In this document: positions 30,468-39,897 of the stretch, one piece after another
How the letters are laid out: every line of letters begins with the position of its first letter
Position numbering within the stretch: the first letter of the stretch is position 1
Origin: Salinisphaera sp. T31B1
Lineage (GTDB): Bacteria; Pseudomonadota; Gammaproteobacteria; Nevskiales; Salinisphaeraceae
NCBI RefSeq assembly: GCF_040361275.1
Contig: NZ_APNH01000002.1
Coordinates: 1 to 64,000 of the forward strand
DNA: 64,000 nucleotides
Direction: 5' to 3'
Translations under genes and position numbers: made by a program
Notes under the pieces: model-generated
Databases searched by the model: none
Told to the model about the DNA's origin: nothing
The model's input: the letters and a program-made list of their open reading frames with translations, nothing else

Positions 30468-31310
30468 ATGGCCTCGCGAATGAGTGATACCGACGTCGAA
30501 GACATCGCCCTGGAGGTTTTCATCCAGAGTGTGCGTCTGCGTCACGGCTACGATTTCTCGGGCTATGCACGGGCCTCGCTCAAACGTCGAGTGGTCGAGC
30601 TGGCGCGTTCGCTGTCGCTGCCCAATATCGGCGCGCTCCTGCCACAGGTGCTCTACGATGACGATATCGCCCGTACCATCGTCGCCCATCTGTCGGTGCC
30701 GGTTTCGGCACTGTTTCGCGACCCGGAAGTCTTCGGCCGGCTCAAGCACGACGTGCTGCCGGTGCTTGCGTCCTGGCCGCGTATCAACATATGGCAGGCC
30801 GGATGTGCTCATGGCGAAGAGGTCTATTCGCTGGCGATCCTGCTGTCCGAAGCCGGCCTGACGTCGCGTAGCCAGATCTACGCCACCGATTTCAACGACC
30901 ACGCGCTCGAGCGGGCCGCCGAAGGAATCTTCGACAGCCGCCACCTGGATGATTACCAGCAGAACTATCGCCTGGCGGGCGGGCAGGGCGCGCTGTCGGA
31001 TTACTATCATGCCCGCTACGATCTGGTGCGGATGCGCCGGGAACTGCTCGATCGTGTGGTGTTCGCCCATCACAACCTGGTGACCGACGGCGTGTTTGCC
31101 GAAGCGCACCTGATTCTGTGCCGCAACGTGTTGATCTACTTCACGCAACCGCTCAAGGACCGGGTGCTGGAGTTGTTCGCCGACAGTCTGGTGCGCGGCG
31201 GATATCTGGTGCTGGGCAGCAAGGAGACGCTTCGCTTTTCGGCGGTGGCCCATCGCTTCGAGGCGGTCAGCGAAGACGACCGCATCTATCGTCTTGCGAG
31301 TCAGTCGTGA
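30468..31310 (+). CDS. CheR-type protein methyltransferase
   Basis: 280-aa SAM-dependent methyltransferase of the CheR family, which methylates receptor glutamates. The N-terminal helical domain contains RLRHGYDFSGYARASLKRRV. SAM-binding motif: WQAGCAHGEEVYSLAILLSE. Further motifs are YATDFNDHALERAAEGIF and the family-typical LILCRNVLIYFTQ. It lies 39 bp after the hybrid kinase and overlaps cheB by 4 bp. No chemoreceptor is encoded nearby, so the target may be the upstream kinase or a distant protein (inference). Confidence 0.92.
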   Translation: MASRMSDTDVEDIALEVFIQSVRLRHGYDFSGYARASLKRRVVELARSLSLPNIGALLPQVLYDDDIARTIVAHLSVPVSALFRDPEVFGRLKHDVLPVLASWPRINIWQAGCAHGEEVYSLAILLSEAGLTSRSQIYATDFNDHALERAAEGIFDSRHLDDYQQNYRLAGGQGALSDYYHARYDLVRMRRELLDRVVFAHHNLVTDGVFAEAHLILCRNVLIYFTQPLKDRVLELFADSLVRGGYLVLGSKETLRFSAVAHRFEAVSEDDRIYRLASQS

Positions 31311-31885
31311 TCGACACCGAGCGCCATGAAGCGCTGGCCATCGGCGGCTCGGCCGGCAGCCTGCCGGTCGTTATCGATCTGCTGGCCGAGCTGGCCGCCG
31401 ATACCGCGCTCGTCGTGGTGCTGTGCCTGCATATGGGCCGCAGCCGCGCCGGGGACATGGCGCGCGTACTCGGCCGGCGCTGCGCGCTGCCGGTCAGCGA
31501 GGCGGGCGAACGACAGCGGTTGGCGCCGGGCCATGTCTACTTCGCGGCCGGCGGATACCATCTGCTGGTCGAGCGCGACCGGCGTTTCGCGCTGTGCGCA
31601 GGCGAACGGGTGAACTTCGTGCGGCCGGCGATCGATATCCTGTTCGAATCGATGGCTGACGCCTATCGGGACGGGCTGGCAGGCATGTTGCTTTCTGGGG
31701 CCAATGCCGACGGCGCATCCGGATTGGAGTATATTCAGCGTCTTGGCGGGCTGACCCTCGTGCAAAGCCCGAACAGCGCGATGGCGGCTCAGATGCCTTC
31801 AGCCGCGCTGGATCTGTTCACGCCCGACCGCGTGCACGACCCCATGGGTCTTGGGCAGGCGGTGCGGGCGCTTTCGCGGTCGTGA
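31307..31885 (+). CDS. Stand-alone CheB methylesterase domain
   Basis: 192-aa protein-glutamate methylesterase lacking the N-terminal receiver of chemotaxis CheB. The catalytic triad is recognisable: Ser15 in AIGGSAGS, His42 in CLHMGRSRAG and Asp135 in LSGANADGASG. LAPGHVYFAAGGYHLLVERD and AMAAQMPSAALDLF also fit. The GTG start at 31307 overlaps the cheR TGA by 4 bp. Without a receiver, control by phosphorylation would have to come from outside, for example the kinase's receivers. Confidence 0.9.
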   Translation: MIDTERHEALAIGGSAGSLPVVIDLLAELAADTALVVVLCLHMGRSRAGDMARVLGRRCALPVSEAGERQRLAPGHVYFAAGGYHLLVERDRRFALCAGERVNFVRPAIDILFESMADAYRDGLAGMLLSGANADGASGLEYIQRLGGLTLVQSPNSAMAAQMPSAALDLFTPDRVHDPMGLGQAVRALSRS

Positions 31886-31895
31886 TGCCGTTGCT

Positions 31896-32987
31896 ATGAC
31901 ACAACGCAGTGGAATGTGGGGCAACGATTTGTCCACGCCCAGGATCCTTGTCGTCGACGATCGGTACGCCAACCGCGTAGCGATGCGCCACGTGCTGTCC
32001 GGCCTGGATGTGGAACTGGTGGAGGCCGAAAGCGGCAACGACGCGCTCGTGGCGTGTCTGGAACACGAGTTCGCGCTGATCCTGCTGGACGTGCAGATGC
32101 CGGGCATGGACGGTGTCGAGGTGGCCGAGTTGCTCAACGGCGAGGAATCGACCCGCGATACGCCGGTGATCTTCGTGACGGCCGGCTCGACCGACGACAT
32201 CGACCGCCTCAAGGGGTATGACGTCGGCGCGGTGGACTACATTACCAAACCGCTGAATCCGCCGCTGCTTGCGGCCAAGGTCCGTAACTTCCTGGATCTT
32301 TATCAAAGCCGCCGCGAACTGGTCGCGACACTCGCCGCACTGGATGAGCGCAACCTCGAACTGCAGCGCGAAATCGAGGAACGCAAGCGCGCCGAGGCAC
32401 TGGCCCAGCAGCTGGCGACCCACGATGCGCTGACCGGGCTGCCCAATCGGCTGCTGTTCGTCGACCGTCTGGCTTCAAGCATGCGTCGAGCCCGGCGCGA
32501 ACAGGCACAGTTCGCACTCGGCTACATGGATCTGGACGGCTTCAAGCCGATCAACGATGCCTATGGTCATGGGGCCGGTGATACGCTGCTCAAGGTAATC
32601 GCGGAACGGCTGGAACGCCATACCCGTGCCTCCGACACCACCGCCCGATTCGGTGGCGACGAGTTCGCGCTGATCTTCGATCACGTGAAGTCCGCCGAGA
32701 GCTGTCGTTCGTTTTGCGAAGAACTGCGGCTGGAACTCAGCGCGCCGACGACGGTGGCACTGGACGGCGGCTCGGTAGAGGTTGCGGTCGGGGTGAGCAT
32801 CGGTCTGGCGATCTATCCGGCTCACGGTGACGACGCCGACCGACTCATGCACAACGCCGACTGTGCGCTTTACCAGGTCAAGGCTCACGGCAAGGCCGGG
32901 GTACGCGTGTTCCAGCCCGAGGACGATGTGCCGCGGCTCGGCGCGGAGCCTGTGGCTAAGCCGTTGGGGCGCGTGGTGCGCGGTTAG
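31896..32987 (+). CDS. Receiver-GGDEF diguanylate cyclase
   Basis: 363-aa cytosolic response regulator making cyclic di-GMP. The receiver (~15-135) has [20 protein letters not shown], phospho-acceptor in [13 protein letters not shown] and Lys in [12 protein letters not shown] coiled-coil linker ([20 protein letters not shown]) leads to a complete GGDEF domain: [28 protein letters not shown] (residues 253-257) and an RASD inhibitory site five residues before GGDEF. Enzymatic activity with product feedback is expected. Starts at 31896 or 31914 are both possible. It follows cheB by 10 bp and is the likely output of the kinase operon. Its TAG overlaps the xseB TAA on the other strand. Confidence 0.92.
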   Translation: MTQRSGMWGNDLSTPRILVVDDRYANRVAMRHVLSGLDVELVEAESGNDALVACLEHEFALILLDVQMPGMDGVEVAELLNGEESTRDTPVIFVTAGSTDDIDRLKGYDVGAVDYITKPLNPPLLAAKVRNFLDLYQSRRELVATLAALDERNLELQREIEERKRAEALAQQLATHDALTGLPNRLLFVDRLASSMRRARREQAQFALGYMDLDGFKPINDAYGHGAGDTLLKVIAERLERHTRASDTTARFGGDEFALIFDHVKSAESCRSFCEELRLELSAPTTVALDGGSVEVAVGVSIGLAIYPAHGDDADRLMHNADCALYQVKAHGKAGVRVFQPEDDVPRLGAEPVAKPLGRVVRG

Positions 32988-33271
32988 CCCGGCGATGCAT
33001 CGTCCGGCCGATCGAAGGCGACGACCTGTTCTTGTGCGCCGTCGGCCAGGAGCTGGTCGACCCGCAGCTCGGCTTGCTTGAGCAGGCTCTGACACTGTCG
33101 CGCCAGAGTAACGCCGCGTTCGAACTTGCCGAGCGCATCCTCGAGCGAGATATCCCCGGCCTCAAGCGCTTCGACCAGGGTCTCCAGTTCGGCGACGGAG
33201 GCTTCGAAATCGCCCAGCCCCGGCTTGGTGTCGGTAGCTTGAGCTGACGGCGTGCTGGATTTTCGAGCCAT
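32984..33271 (-). CDS. xseB: Exodeoxyribonuclease VII small subunit
   Basis: 95-aa partner of XseA, degrading single-stranded DNA to oligonucleotides. Family core: [53 protein letters not shown]. The ATG at 33271 was chosen because family members start a few residues before the first helix; the open frame extends 18 codons further. It is usually followed by ispA-dxs, absent here. It is convergent with the diguanylate cyclase gene, the two stop codons overlapping (TTAG). Confidence 0.93.
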   Translation of the reverse strand: MARKSSTPSAQATDTKPGLGDFEASVAELETLVEALEAGDISLEDALGKFERGVTLARQCQSLLKQAELRVDQLLADGAQEQVVAFDRPDDASPG

Positions 33272-33515
33272 GGCGGGGCGCGGGTCCGACGAACGAATGA
33301 CAGTCGCGCAGTGTACCCGGCGCACCGGCCGGCGTCAGCGCTGTCTTGCCAGCGTACCCGCGGTGGCTTAACGTGCCGCGCTATTGCAACGCACGCATCC
33401 GCCCGTGCCCGTCGACGGTCGCGCCGATCCCGCCGGTGGGCCGACGACGCAGCCTGCAGGGCCGTCCAGCCGTGACGGACCCAGCCGGATGCGCGACCAG
33501 ATCCGAAGAGGTTTC

Positions 33516-35423
33516 ATGGCCAGCCGTTACGACGCCGCCGATATCGAAGTGCTGTCCGGGCTCGATCCGGTACGCAAGCGCCCGGGCATGTTCACCGATA
33601 CCGCGCGTCCCAATCATCTGGCTCAGGAAGTCATCGATAACAGCGTGGACGAAGCGTTGTCCGGGCATGCCGGGACCATCGAGGTCACGCTGGCCGCAGA
33701 CGGCAGCCTGGCAGTGGTCGACGATGGCCGCGGCATGCCCGTGGATACTCACGGCGAACATGGCGTATCGGGCGTCGAACTGATCCTGACGCGCCTGCAT
33801 GCCGGCGGCAAGTTCTCCAATCGGCAATACCAGTTCTCGGGTGGTCTGCACGGGGTCGGCGTATCCGTGGTCAATGCGCTGTCCACGTCGCTGGTGGTGC
33901 AGGTCTGGCGTGGCGGGGTGCATTACGAAATGCGCTTTGCCGACGGCGAGAAGACTCAGGAGCTTACCGAGATCGGCCGCTGTGCCAAGAACCGGACCGG
34001 CACCATGCTGCGGTTCTCGCCCGATCCGCAGTATTTCGACAGTCCGCGGTTTGCCACTGGCCGGCTCAAGCATCTGTTGCGGGCCAAGGCCGTGCTGTGC
34101 CCGAACCTGCGGGTACGTTTCGTCGACGAGGCCGGCGAGGAAGACATCACCTGGCAGTATGCCGACGGACTGGCCGACTACATGGCCGACGCGCTCGCCG
34201 ATATCGAGTGCCTGATCTCTCCGGCATTCACCGGCGGCGAGAACGAGACCACTCAAACCGTCGACTGGGCGCTGACCTGGCTGGCGCCGGATCAGCCAGG
34301 CGTGGATGGGGTGGCCGAGAGTTACGTGAACCTGATTCCGACCGCCTCGGGCGGTACCCACGTCAACGGCCTGCGGACCGGTCTCACCGAGGCGGTGCGC
34401 GAATTCTGTGAATTCCGCAACCTGCTGCCACGTGGGGTCAAGATCGCCCCGGAGGATGTCTGGTCCGGGTGCAGCTATGTGCTGTCGGTCAAGATGAACG
34501 AGCCCCAGTTCTCGGGCCAGACCAAGGAACGGCTATCCTCGCGCGATATCAGCGGGTTCGTCTCCGGCGCGGTCAAGGACGGATTTTCGCTGTGGCTCAA
34601 CGCACATGCCGAGACCGGTGAGCTGCTGGCCGCCCAGATCATCGGCAACGCCCAGGCGCGGGCGCGGTCGGCCAAGAAGATCAAGCGCAAGCGTGTGACC
34701 GCCGGCCCGGCGCTCCCGGGCAAGCTCACCGACTGTGTGACTGACGACCCGGCGCGGTCCGAACTGTTCCTGGTCGAAGGCGATTCCGCCGGCGGTTCGG
34801 CCAAGCAGGCCCGTGATCGCAACTTTCAGGCGGTGATGCCGCTGCGCGGCAAGATCCTCAATTCCTGGGAGGTCGATGCCGCCGACATCATGGCCTCGAA
34901 CGAGATCCACGATATCTCGGTCGCCCTTGGCCTGGACCCGGGCTCGGGCAATTTCGAGCGTCTGCGCTATCACAAGATCTGTATTCTGGCCGATGCCGAT
35001 TCGGATGGGCTTCATATCGCAACGCTGCTGTGTGCGCTGTTCGTCAAGCATTTCCGGCCGCTGGTGGAGCATGGACACGTGTTCGTGGCGATGCCGCCCC
35101 TGTTTCGGATCGACGCCGGCAAGGAAGTCTTCTATGCGCTGGACCGCGACGAGCGCGATGCCACGCTGCGCCGGCTCGACAACGAAAAGAAAAAGCGCAA
35201 GATCAGCGTCACGCGGTTCAAAGGGCTCGGCGAGATGAGCGCACTGCAGCTGCGCGAGACCACGATGGCCCCGGACACGCGCCGTCTCGTCCAGCTGTCG
35301 ATCGGCGAGGACGGGGTGCCCGATGGGCAGGTCGACGAACTCATGGACATGCTGCTGGCCAAGAAGCGCGCCGCCGATCGTCGGGGCTGGCTCGAGGCCA
35401 ACGGCCACGAAGCCGAGGTCTGA
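33516..35423 (+). CDS. parE: DNA topoisomerase IV subunit B
   Basis: ATPase subunit of topoisomerase IV, which decatenates daughter chromosomes. The 635-aa length is close to E. coli ParE (630). Visible: DPVRKRPGMFTD, GHKL ATPase motifs (EVIDNSVDEALSG, VDDGRGMPVDTHGEHGVSGV, GGLHGVGVSVVNALS), the TOPRIM nucleophilic-Glu motif LVEGDSAGGSAKQARDR and metal-binding DADSDGLHIATLL. FKGLGEMSALQLRETTM is near the C-terminus. The ATG at 33516 follows GAAGAGG; upstream in-frame sequence is not conserved-looking. parC follows 69 bp later. Confidence 0.97.
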   Translation: MASRYDAADIEVLSGLDPVRKRPGMFTDTARPNHLAQEVIDNSVDEALSGHAGTIEVTLAADGSLAVVDDGRGMPVDTHGEHGVSGVELILTRLHAGGKFSNRQYQFSGGLHGVGVSVVNALSTSLVVQVWRGGVHYEMRFADGEKTQELTEIGRCAKNRTGTMLRFSPDPQYFDSPRFATGRLKHLLRAKAVLCPNLRVRFVDEAGEEDITWQYADGLADYMADALADIECLISPAFTGGENETTQTVDWALTWLAPDQPGVDGVAESYVNLIPTASGGTHVNGLRTGLTEAVREFCEFRNLLPRGVKIAPEDVWSGCSYVLSVKMNEPQFSGQTKERLSSRDISGFVSGAVKDGFSLWLNAHAETGELLAAQIIGNAQARARSAKKIKRKRVTAGPALPGKLTDCVTDDPARSELFLVEGDSAGGSAKQARDRNFQAVMPLRGKILNSWEVDAADIMASNEIHDISVALGLDPGSGNFERLRYHKICILADADSDGLHIATLLCALFVKHFRPLVEHGHVFVAMPPLFRIDAGKEVFYALDRDERDATLRRLDNEKKKRKISVTRFKGLGEMSALQLRETTMAPDTRRLVQLSIGEDGVPDGQVDELMDMLLAKKRAADRRGWLEANGHEAEV

Positions 35424-35492
35424 CAGGCCATCGCCGGGTGGCCGGTGAACGCCGCCAGCCGTTAAGCAATCAATCAAGCGAATCCTTTACGC

Positions 35493-37718
35493 ATGGCAAC
35501 CACTCTGGAACACGACAGCGAGCGCCAGCCGCTGCGCACCTTTGCCGAAAAGGCGTACCTCGACTATGCGATGTACGTCATTCTCGATCGTGCGCTGCCT
35601 CATGTCGGCGACGGCTTGAAGCCGGTACAACGGCGTATCGTCTATGCGATGTCCGAGCTGGGCCTGTCGGCCGCCTCGAAACCGAAAAAGGCCGCGCGTA
35701 CGGTCGGCGACGTGATCGGCAAGTTTCATCCGCACGGCGACTCGGCCTGTTATGAAGCCATGGTGATCATGGCGCAGTCGTTTTCCTATCGCTATCCGTT
35801 GATCGACGGTCACGGCAACTGGGGTACGGCGGATGACCCGAAATCGTTCGCGGCCATGCGCTATACCGAATCCCGGCTGACCGGTTATGCCGCGACGCTG
35901 CTGTCCGAACTGGGCCAGGGGACAGTGGACTGGCAGCCGAACTTCGACGGCACGCTGGACGAGCCCAAGACGTTGCCGGCGCGGCTGCCCAACGTGTTGC
36001 TCAACGGCGGGACCGGCATTGCCGTGGGCATGGCGACCGACATACCGCCACACAACCTGCGCGAAGTCGCCGCCGCTACCGTCCATCTGCTCAACCATCC
36101 CGATGCCGATCTGGATGCGTTGAGCGAGCATCTGCCGGCGCCCGATTTCCCCACCGGCGCTGAGATCATCAGCCCCGCCGAGGAAATCCGCCAGCTCTAT
36201 GCCACGGGTAACGGCATGGTGCGCCTACGGGCCACCTATACCGTCGAGTCTGGCGAGATCGTGATCGATGCGTTGCCCTATCAGACATCCGGGGCCAAGG
36301 TGCTCGAGCAGATCGCCGGCCAGATGGCGGCCAAGAAGCTGCCGATGGTATCGGATCTGCGCGATGAATCGGATCACGAGAACCCGACCCGCCTCGTCAT
36401 CGTGCCGCGCAGCAATCGTGTGGATATCGAAGCGCTCATGGCGCATCTGTTCGCCACCACTGGTCTGGAAAAGGGGGTGCGGGTCAATCTGAACGTGATC
36501 GGCCTGGACGGCGCGCCCCGGGTCAAGAACCTGCGCGAAATTCTGTCCGAGTGGCTGACTTATCGCACCACGACGGTCACCCGTCGACTCGAACACCGGA
36601 TGGATGCCGTACTGGACCGGCTGCATATCCTCGAAGGGTTGTTGATCGCGTATCTGAATATCGACGAGGTGATTCATATCATCCGCACCGAGGACGAGCC
36701 CAAACCGGTGATGATGAAACGCTTCGAGATCACCGGCACGCAGGCCGATGCCATCCTGGACCTGCGCCTGCGGCACTTGATGAAGCTCGAGGAGTTCAAG
36801 ATCCGCGGCGAACAGGAAGCCCTCGAAGACGAACGCAAAACCCTGGAAGCGACGCTCGGCTCGAAGAAGAAACTCAATGCGCTGATTGCCTCGGAAATCG
36901 AGGCCGATGCGGAAAAATACGGCGACGAGCGGCGCAGCCGTCTGGTCGAGCGTCAACAGGCCCGCGCCTTGTCCGAGGCCGATCTGCTGCCCAGCGAGCC
37001 GATCACCGTGGTGCTGTCCCGTCAGGGCTGGATTCGTTCGGCCAAGGGCCACGATGTCGATGCGCCGAGCCTGAATTTCCGTAGCGGCGACGACTATCTG
37101 ACCCACGCGGCCGGTCGGAGCAATCAGACCCTGATCGTGATCGATTCCACCGGACGTAGCTATACGCTGGCCGCGCACAAGCTGCCGTCGGCCCGTGGTC
37201 AGGGCGAGCCGCTGACCGGCAGCCTCAACCCGGCCGACGGCGCCCGTTTCGTGGGTCTGGCCATCGGCGACGAGAACACACGCTGTGTGCTGGCCAGCGA
37301 TGCCGGCCATGGTTTTGTCACCACTCTGGCCGATATCAGCAGCCGCAACCGTTCCGGCAAGACGGCGTTGTCCACCGGGCGCAATGCCCGTGCGCTCGAG
37401 CCCTCGACGTTCAGCGCCGAAGACGCTGAAGTCTGTGCGGTCACCAGCGAGGGGCAGCTACTGTGCCTGGCTATCGACGAACTGCCGGTGCTGTCCAAGG
37501 GCAAGGGCAACAAGCTCATCTCGCTGAAAAAGGGCGAGCACCTGATCGCGGTCGCGGCCCTCGCAGCCAACCAGCGTCTGACGCTGTACAGCGGCAAGCG
37601 TCACATGACGCTCAAATCGGCGGACCGGGACGCTTATCGGGGCCCGCGTGCCTCGCGCGGGCGAACGCTGCCGCGGGGGTTCACCCAGGTACAGGCGCTG
37701 GCGGTCGAAAGCGACTGA
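35493..37718 (+). CDS. parC: DNA topoisomerase IV subunit A
   Basis: DNA-cleaving subunit, partner of ParE. The 741-aa product matches the E. coli length (752). The quinolone-resistance region [20 protein letters not shown] keeps the wild-type Ser and Glu. The catalytic Tyr lies in [11 protein letters not shown]. The C-terminal beta-pinwheel (from ~490) is present, e.g. [28 protein letters not shown] of E. coli is TADDPKSF here. It is coupled with parE and convergent with the FimX-like gene. Confidence 0.97.
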   Translation: MATTLEHDSERQPLRTFAEKAYLDYAMYVILDRALPHVGDGLKPVQRRIVYAMSELGLSAASKPKKAARTVGDVIGKFHPHGDSACYEAMVIMAQSFSYRYPLIDGHGNWGTADDPKSFAAMRYTESRLTGYAATLLSELGQGTVDWQPNFDGTLDEPKTLPARLPNVLLNGGTGIAVGMATDIPPHNLREVAAATVHLLNHPDADLDALSEHLPAPDFPTGAEIISPAEEIRQLYATGNGMVRLRATYTVESGEIVIDALPYQTSGAKVLEQIAGQMAAKKLPMVSDLRDESDHENPTRLVIVPRSNRVDIEALMAHLFATTGLEKGVRVNLNVIGLDGAPRVKNLREILSEWLTYRTTTVTRRLEHRMDAVLDRLHILEGLLIAYLNIDEVIHIIRTEDEPKPVMMKRFEITGTQADAILDLRLRHLMKLEEFKIRGEQEALEDERKTLEATLGSKKKLNALIASEIEADAEKYGDERRSRLVERQQARALSEADLLPSEPITVVLSRQGWIRSAKGHDVDAPSLNFRSGDDYLTHAAGRSNQTLIVIDSTGRSYTLAAHKLPSARGQGEPLTGSLNPADGARFVGLAIGDENTRCVLASDAGHGFVTTLADISSRNRSGKTALSTGRNARALEPSTFSAEDAEVCAVTSEGQLLCLAIDELPVLSKGKGNKLISLKKGEHLIAVAALAANQRLTLYSGKRHMTLKSADRDAYRGPRASRGRTLPRGFTQVQALAVESD

Positions 37719-37774
37719 CCGAGCTCGGGGCGGGCCGCCCGGTCGTCGGTTACCGGCGGCATGCGGCAGGCTCG

Positions 37775-39880
37775 CTAAGGGCGAATCTCGCCGGTGTGAT
37801 CCAGCACGTCGGTATTCGGTTCCTGGATGAAGTGGCCCTGGACATAATTCACGCCGGCCTGCCAGAGCCGCGCCATGCTGTTGGCATCCTCGATCTGTTC
37901 GGCAATCAGCGGTATATCGCGTTCGCGCGCGCTGGCGATGATCTGGGCCAAGCGTTCGTCGTCGCCGGCGGCCAGGATCTGGCGGGCGAAATCGGCCGAC
38001 AGCTTGATGAAGCTGGCCGGCATCTTGTCGAGCACTTGAATGGCCTTGGCCGTGCTGCCGTAATGGGTCAGCGCCATACGGAACCCGAGTGCCTCGAGTT
38101 CGGTAGCCAGGCGCCGGGCTTGCACGATCTGGCCGCGCGCGTCTTCTTCTCGAATGCTGAAAATCAGATTCTGGCGCGCAATGGCACGCGCGGCCAGTGT
38201 CTGCTTGAGCCAAGCCAGGAATTCGTCGGTTGCTGCGATCGTCGCGGCCGAGAGTTTGACGAACAGCGCGATATGGATGTCCTTGGCCTGCTGCTGCCAG
38301 ATCACGTCGATAGCGCGGCGCGTGACCCATTGGTCGATACCGCCCATCAAGTCCGCCTTTTCGGCGGCCGCGAGGAATTCCCCGGGACGCACGAGCGCGC
38401 CGCGGTCGTCGACATAGCGCAGCAGCACGTCGAAATAGGGCTGGCTGTCGCCGGCCAGGCTGGTGATGCCCTGGTAGGCCAGGCTGAACCGGTCGTGGGT
38501 CATGGCCTGTCGCAGCCGCGCGATCCACTCGGCCTGCATGCCCTGATCGGCGTCGCCGTCGGCCGCGCCGATGGTGCATTCCTGACACAGGTTGCCGCCG
38601 TCGGCGCGCAGCTGATAGGCGGTGTTCATCAAGGTTTGCAGACGCTGGGCGTTGTCGGCGGCGGTGCCCGAGAGCACAGAATAGGTCAGAGTGGCCGACA
38701 GGCTGGCACTGTGGCGGCCGTCGCCGAAGATCTCGTCGGCCAGCGAGGCGCGGAGCTGACGGGCCGACTCGGCCAGTTCATTGGCCGAATGCCGCTCGAC
38801 GAGCATGACGTACTCACCGTTGCCGAACCGGAAGATGCGGTCCTCTTCGCGTACGGCCTGAAGCAGGAACAGACCCACTTCCTGCAGCAGAAGATCGGCT
38901 TCGGCGAGGCCGAGATCCGATTGCAGCACGGGGGCGTCGTCGACGGCGATGAAGATCAGGCCGAGCACGCGCTCCTTGGCGCGGCCGGCGACCTGACGCA
39001 GAATCGCATGCAGTGCCATCCGCCCGTCGAGCGCGGTTCGGCGCGAGGCCTCGGGCAGGGGCAGGTGCTCCTTGTCGGTGGCTTGCAGGACCAGATTGAC
39101 CGAATGACGTTCTTCGCTTTCGCTGACCCCCGGGCTGAGCACCGCCCGGACCGGCTGACGATGACCGTGTCGGGTCACCAGATCGAAGCTGAGCGTGGTA
39201 TCGCTGTTATGGCGCACGACCTGCTCTACCCCTTCGGCCACCCGGCCGCGGTCGGCCGGCGCGGTGCGATCGAGCAGGTCCATGCCGCGTACGCTGTCGA
39301 TGTCGGCCACCCCGATCAGCCGGGCGAAGGCCGCATTGGGATCGATGATACGGGTGACGTCGAGGGTGGCCCGTGCATCCTGTCCCTGGCTGAGCAACAC
39401 ATCCAGGCGCCGCTGAGACTGATTCAGCCGCTGCCCGGCCTCGAGCAGTTCGTGTCGAACGCGGCCGAGTTCCACAGCCTGGCCCAGGCGTGTTTGCAGA
39501 CGCGCTCGATCGCCGAGCGCCACCAGATCCCAGGCGCCGTCGGCCACCGCTGTCTCCAGCGTCAGGCCGGCTTCGCCGGCATCGATCATCACGATCGGCG
39601 CGGACCCTGCCACGCCGCGGATCAGTCCGAGCGCGCGCTGTGCGGCCTCCGGCTCGGTATCGCAGCCCAGGCAGTAGACGGCCGCCGGCGCGTTGGTGTG
39701 ACTATCGGCAGCCTCGGCCGGCGCCGAGGCGTGGACAATCTCCAGGGCCGGGTCGATCTCGGCAAGCGCCTGCGAGGCGGCGCTTCGAATCGCCGGCTCA
39801 GTGGTGATCACGATCGCGACCAGATTCTGCATCCGGCCGGTAGGCGGTGTGAGCGTCGTGGCAGAGCGGGTCTGGTTCAA
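37775..39880 (-). CDS. FimX-like degenerate GGDEF/EAL protein (c-di-GMP receptor candidate)
   Basis: 701-aa cytosolic protein with the FimX layout: receiver-like N-terminus without clear phospho-Asp, PAS (~150-260), GGDEF-like (~280-420) and EAL-like (~445-690) domains. Both enzymatic signatures are lost: GGDEF reads FGNGEYVML, and EAL reads FDVLLRYVDD. The catalytic DDFG motif is replaced (ALTHYGSTAKAIQVLDKMPA), while the C-terminal YVQGHFIQEP is kept. FimX of Pseudomonas (691 aa) is likewise inactive but binds c-di-GMP through an EVL-type pocket and drives type IV pilus assembly with PilZ/PilB. The start is TTG at 39880 (GGGGA upstream) or ATG at 39832. Calling it FimX rests on architecture, degeneracy and the pilin genes in the same window. 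Confidence 0.8.
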   Translation of the reverse strand: MNQTRSATTLTPPTGRMQNLVAIVITTEPAIRSAASQALAEIDPALEIVHASAPAEAADSHTNAPAAVYCLGCDTEPEAAQRALGLIRGVAGSAPIVMIDAGEAGLTLETAVADGAWDLVALGDRARLQTRLGQAVELGRVRHELLEAGQRLNQSQRRLDVLLSQGQDARATLDVTRIIDPNAAFARLIGVADIDSVRGMDLLDRTAPADRGRVAEGVEQVVRHNSDTTLSFDLVTRHGHRQPVRAVLSPGVSESEERHSVNLVLQATDKEHLPLPEASRRTALDGRMALHAILRQVAGRAKERVLGLIFIAVDDAPVLQSDLGLAEADLLLQEVGLFLLQAVREEDRIFRFGNGEYVMLVERHSANELAESARQLRASLADEIFGDGRHSASLSATLTYSVLSGTAADNAQRLQTLMNTAYQLRADGGNLCQECTIGAADGDADQGMQAEWIARLRQAMTHDRFSLAYQGITSLAGDSQPYFDVLLRYVDDRGALVRPGEFLAAAEKADLMGGIDQWVTRRAIDVIWQQQAKDIHIALFVKLSAATIAATDEFLAWLKQTLAARAIARQNLIFSIREEDARGQIVQARRLATELEALGFRMALTHYGSTAKAIQVLDKMPASFIKLSADFARQILAAGDDERLAQIIASARERDIPLIAEQIEDANSMARLWQAGVNYVQGHFIQEPNTDVLDHTGEIRP

Positions 39881-39897
39881 AAGAGCGTCCCCGATAT

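Noticed and set aside
28488-31253. 921-codon open frame on the minus strand opposite the hybrid kinase and CheR
   Set aside because: High G+C makes long antisense frames common. The plus strand encodes recognisable kinase, receiver and CheR motifs over the same bases; the antisense product resembles nothing.
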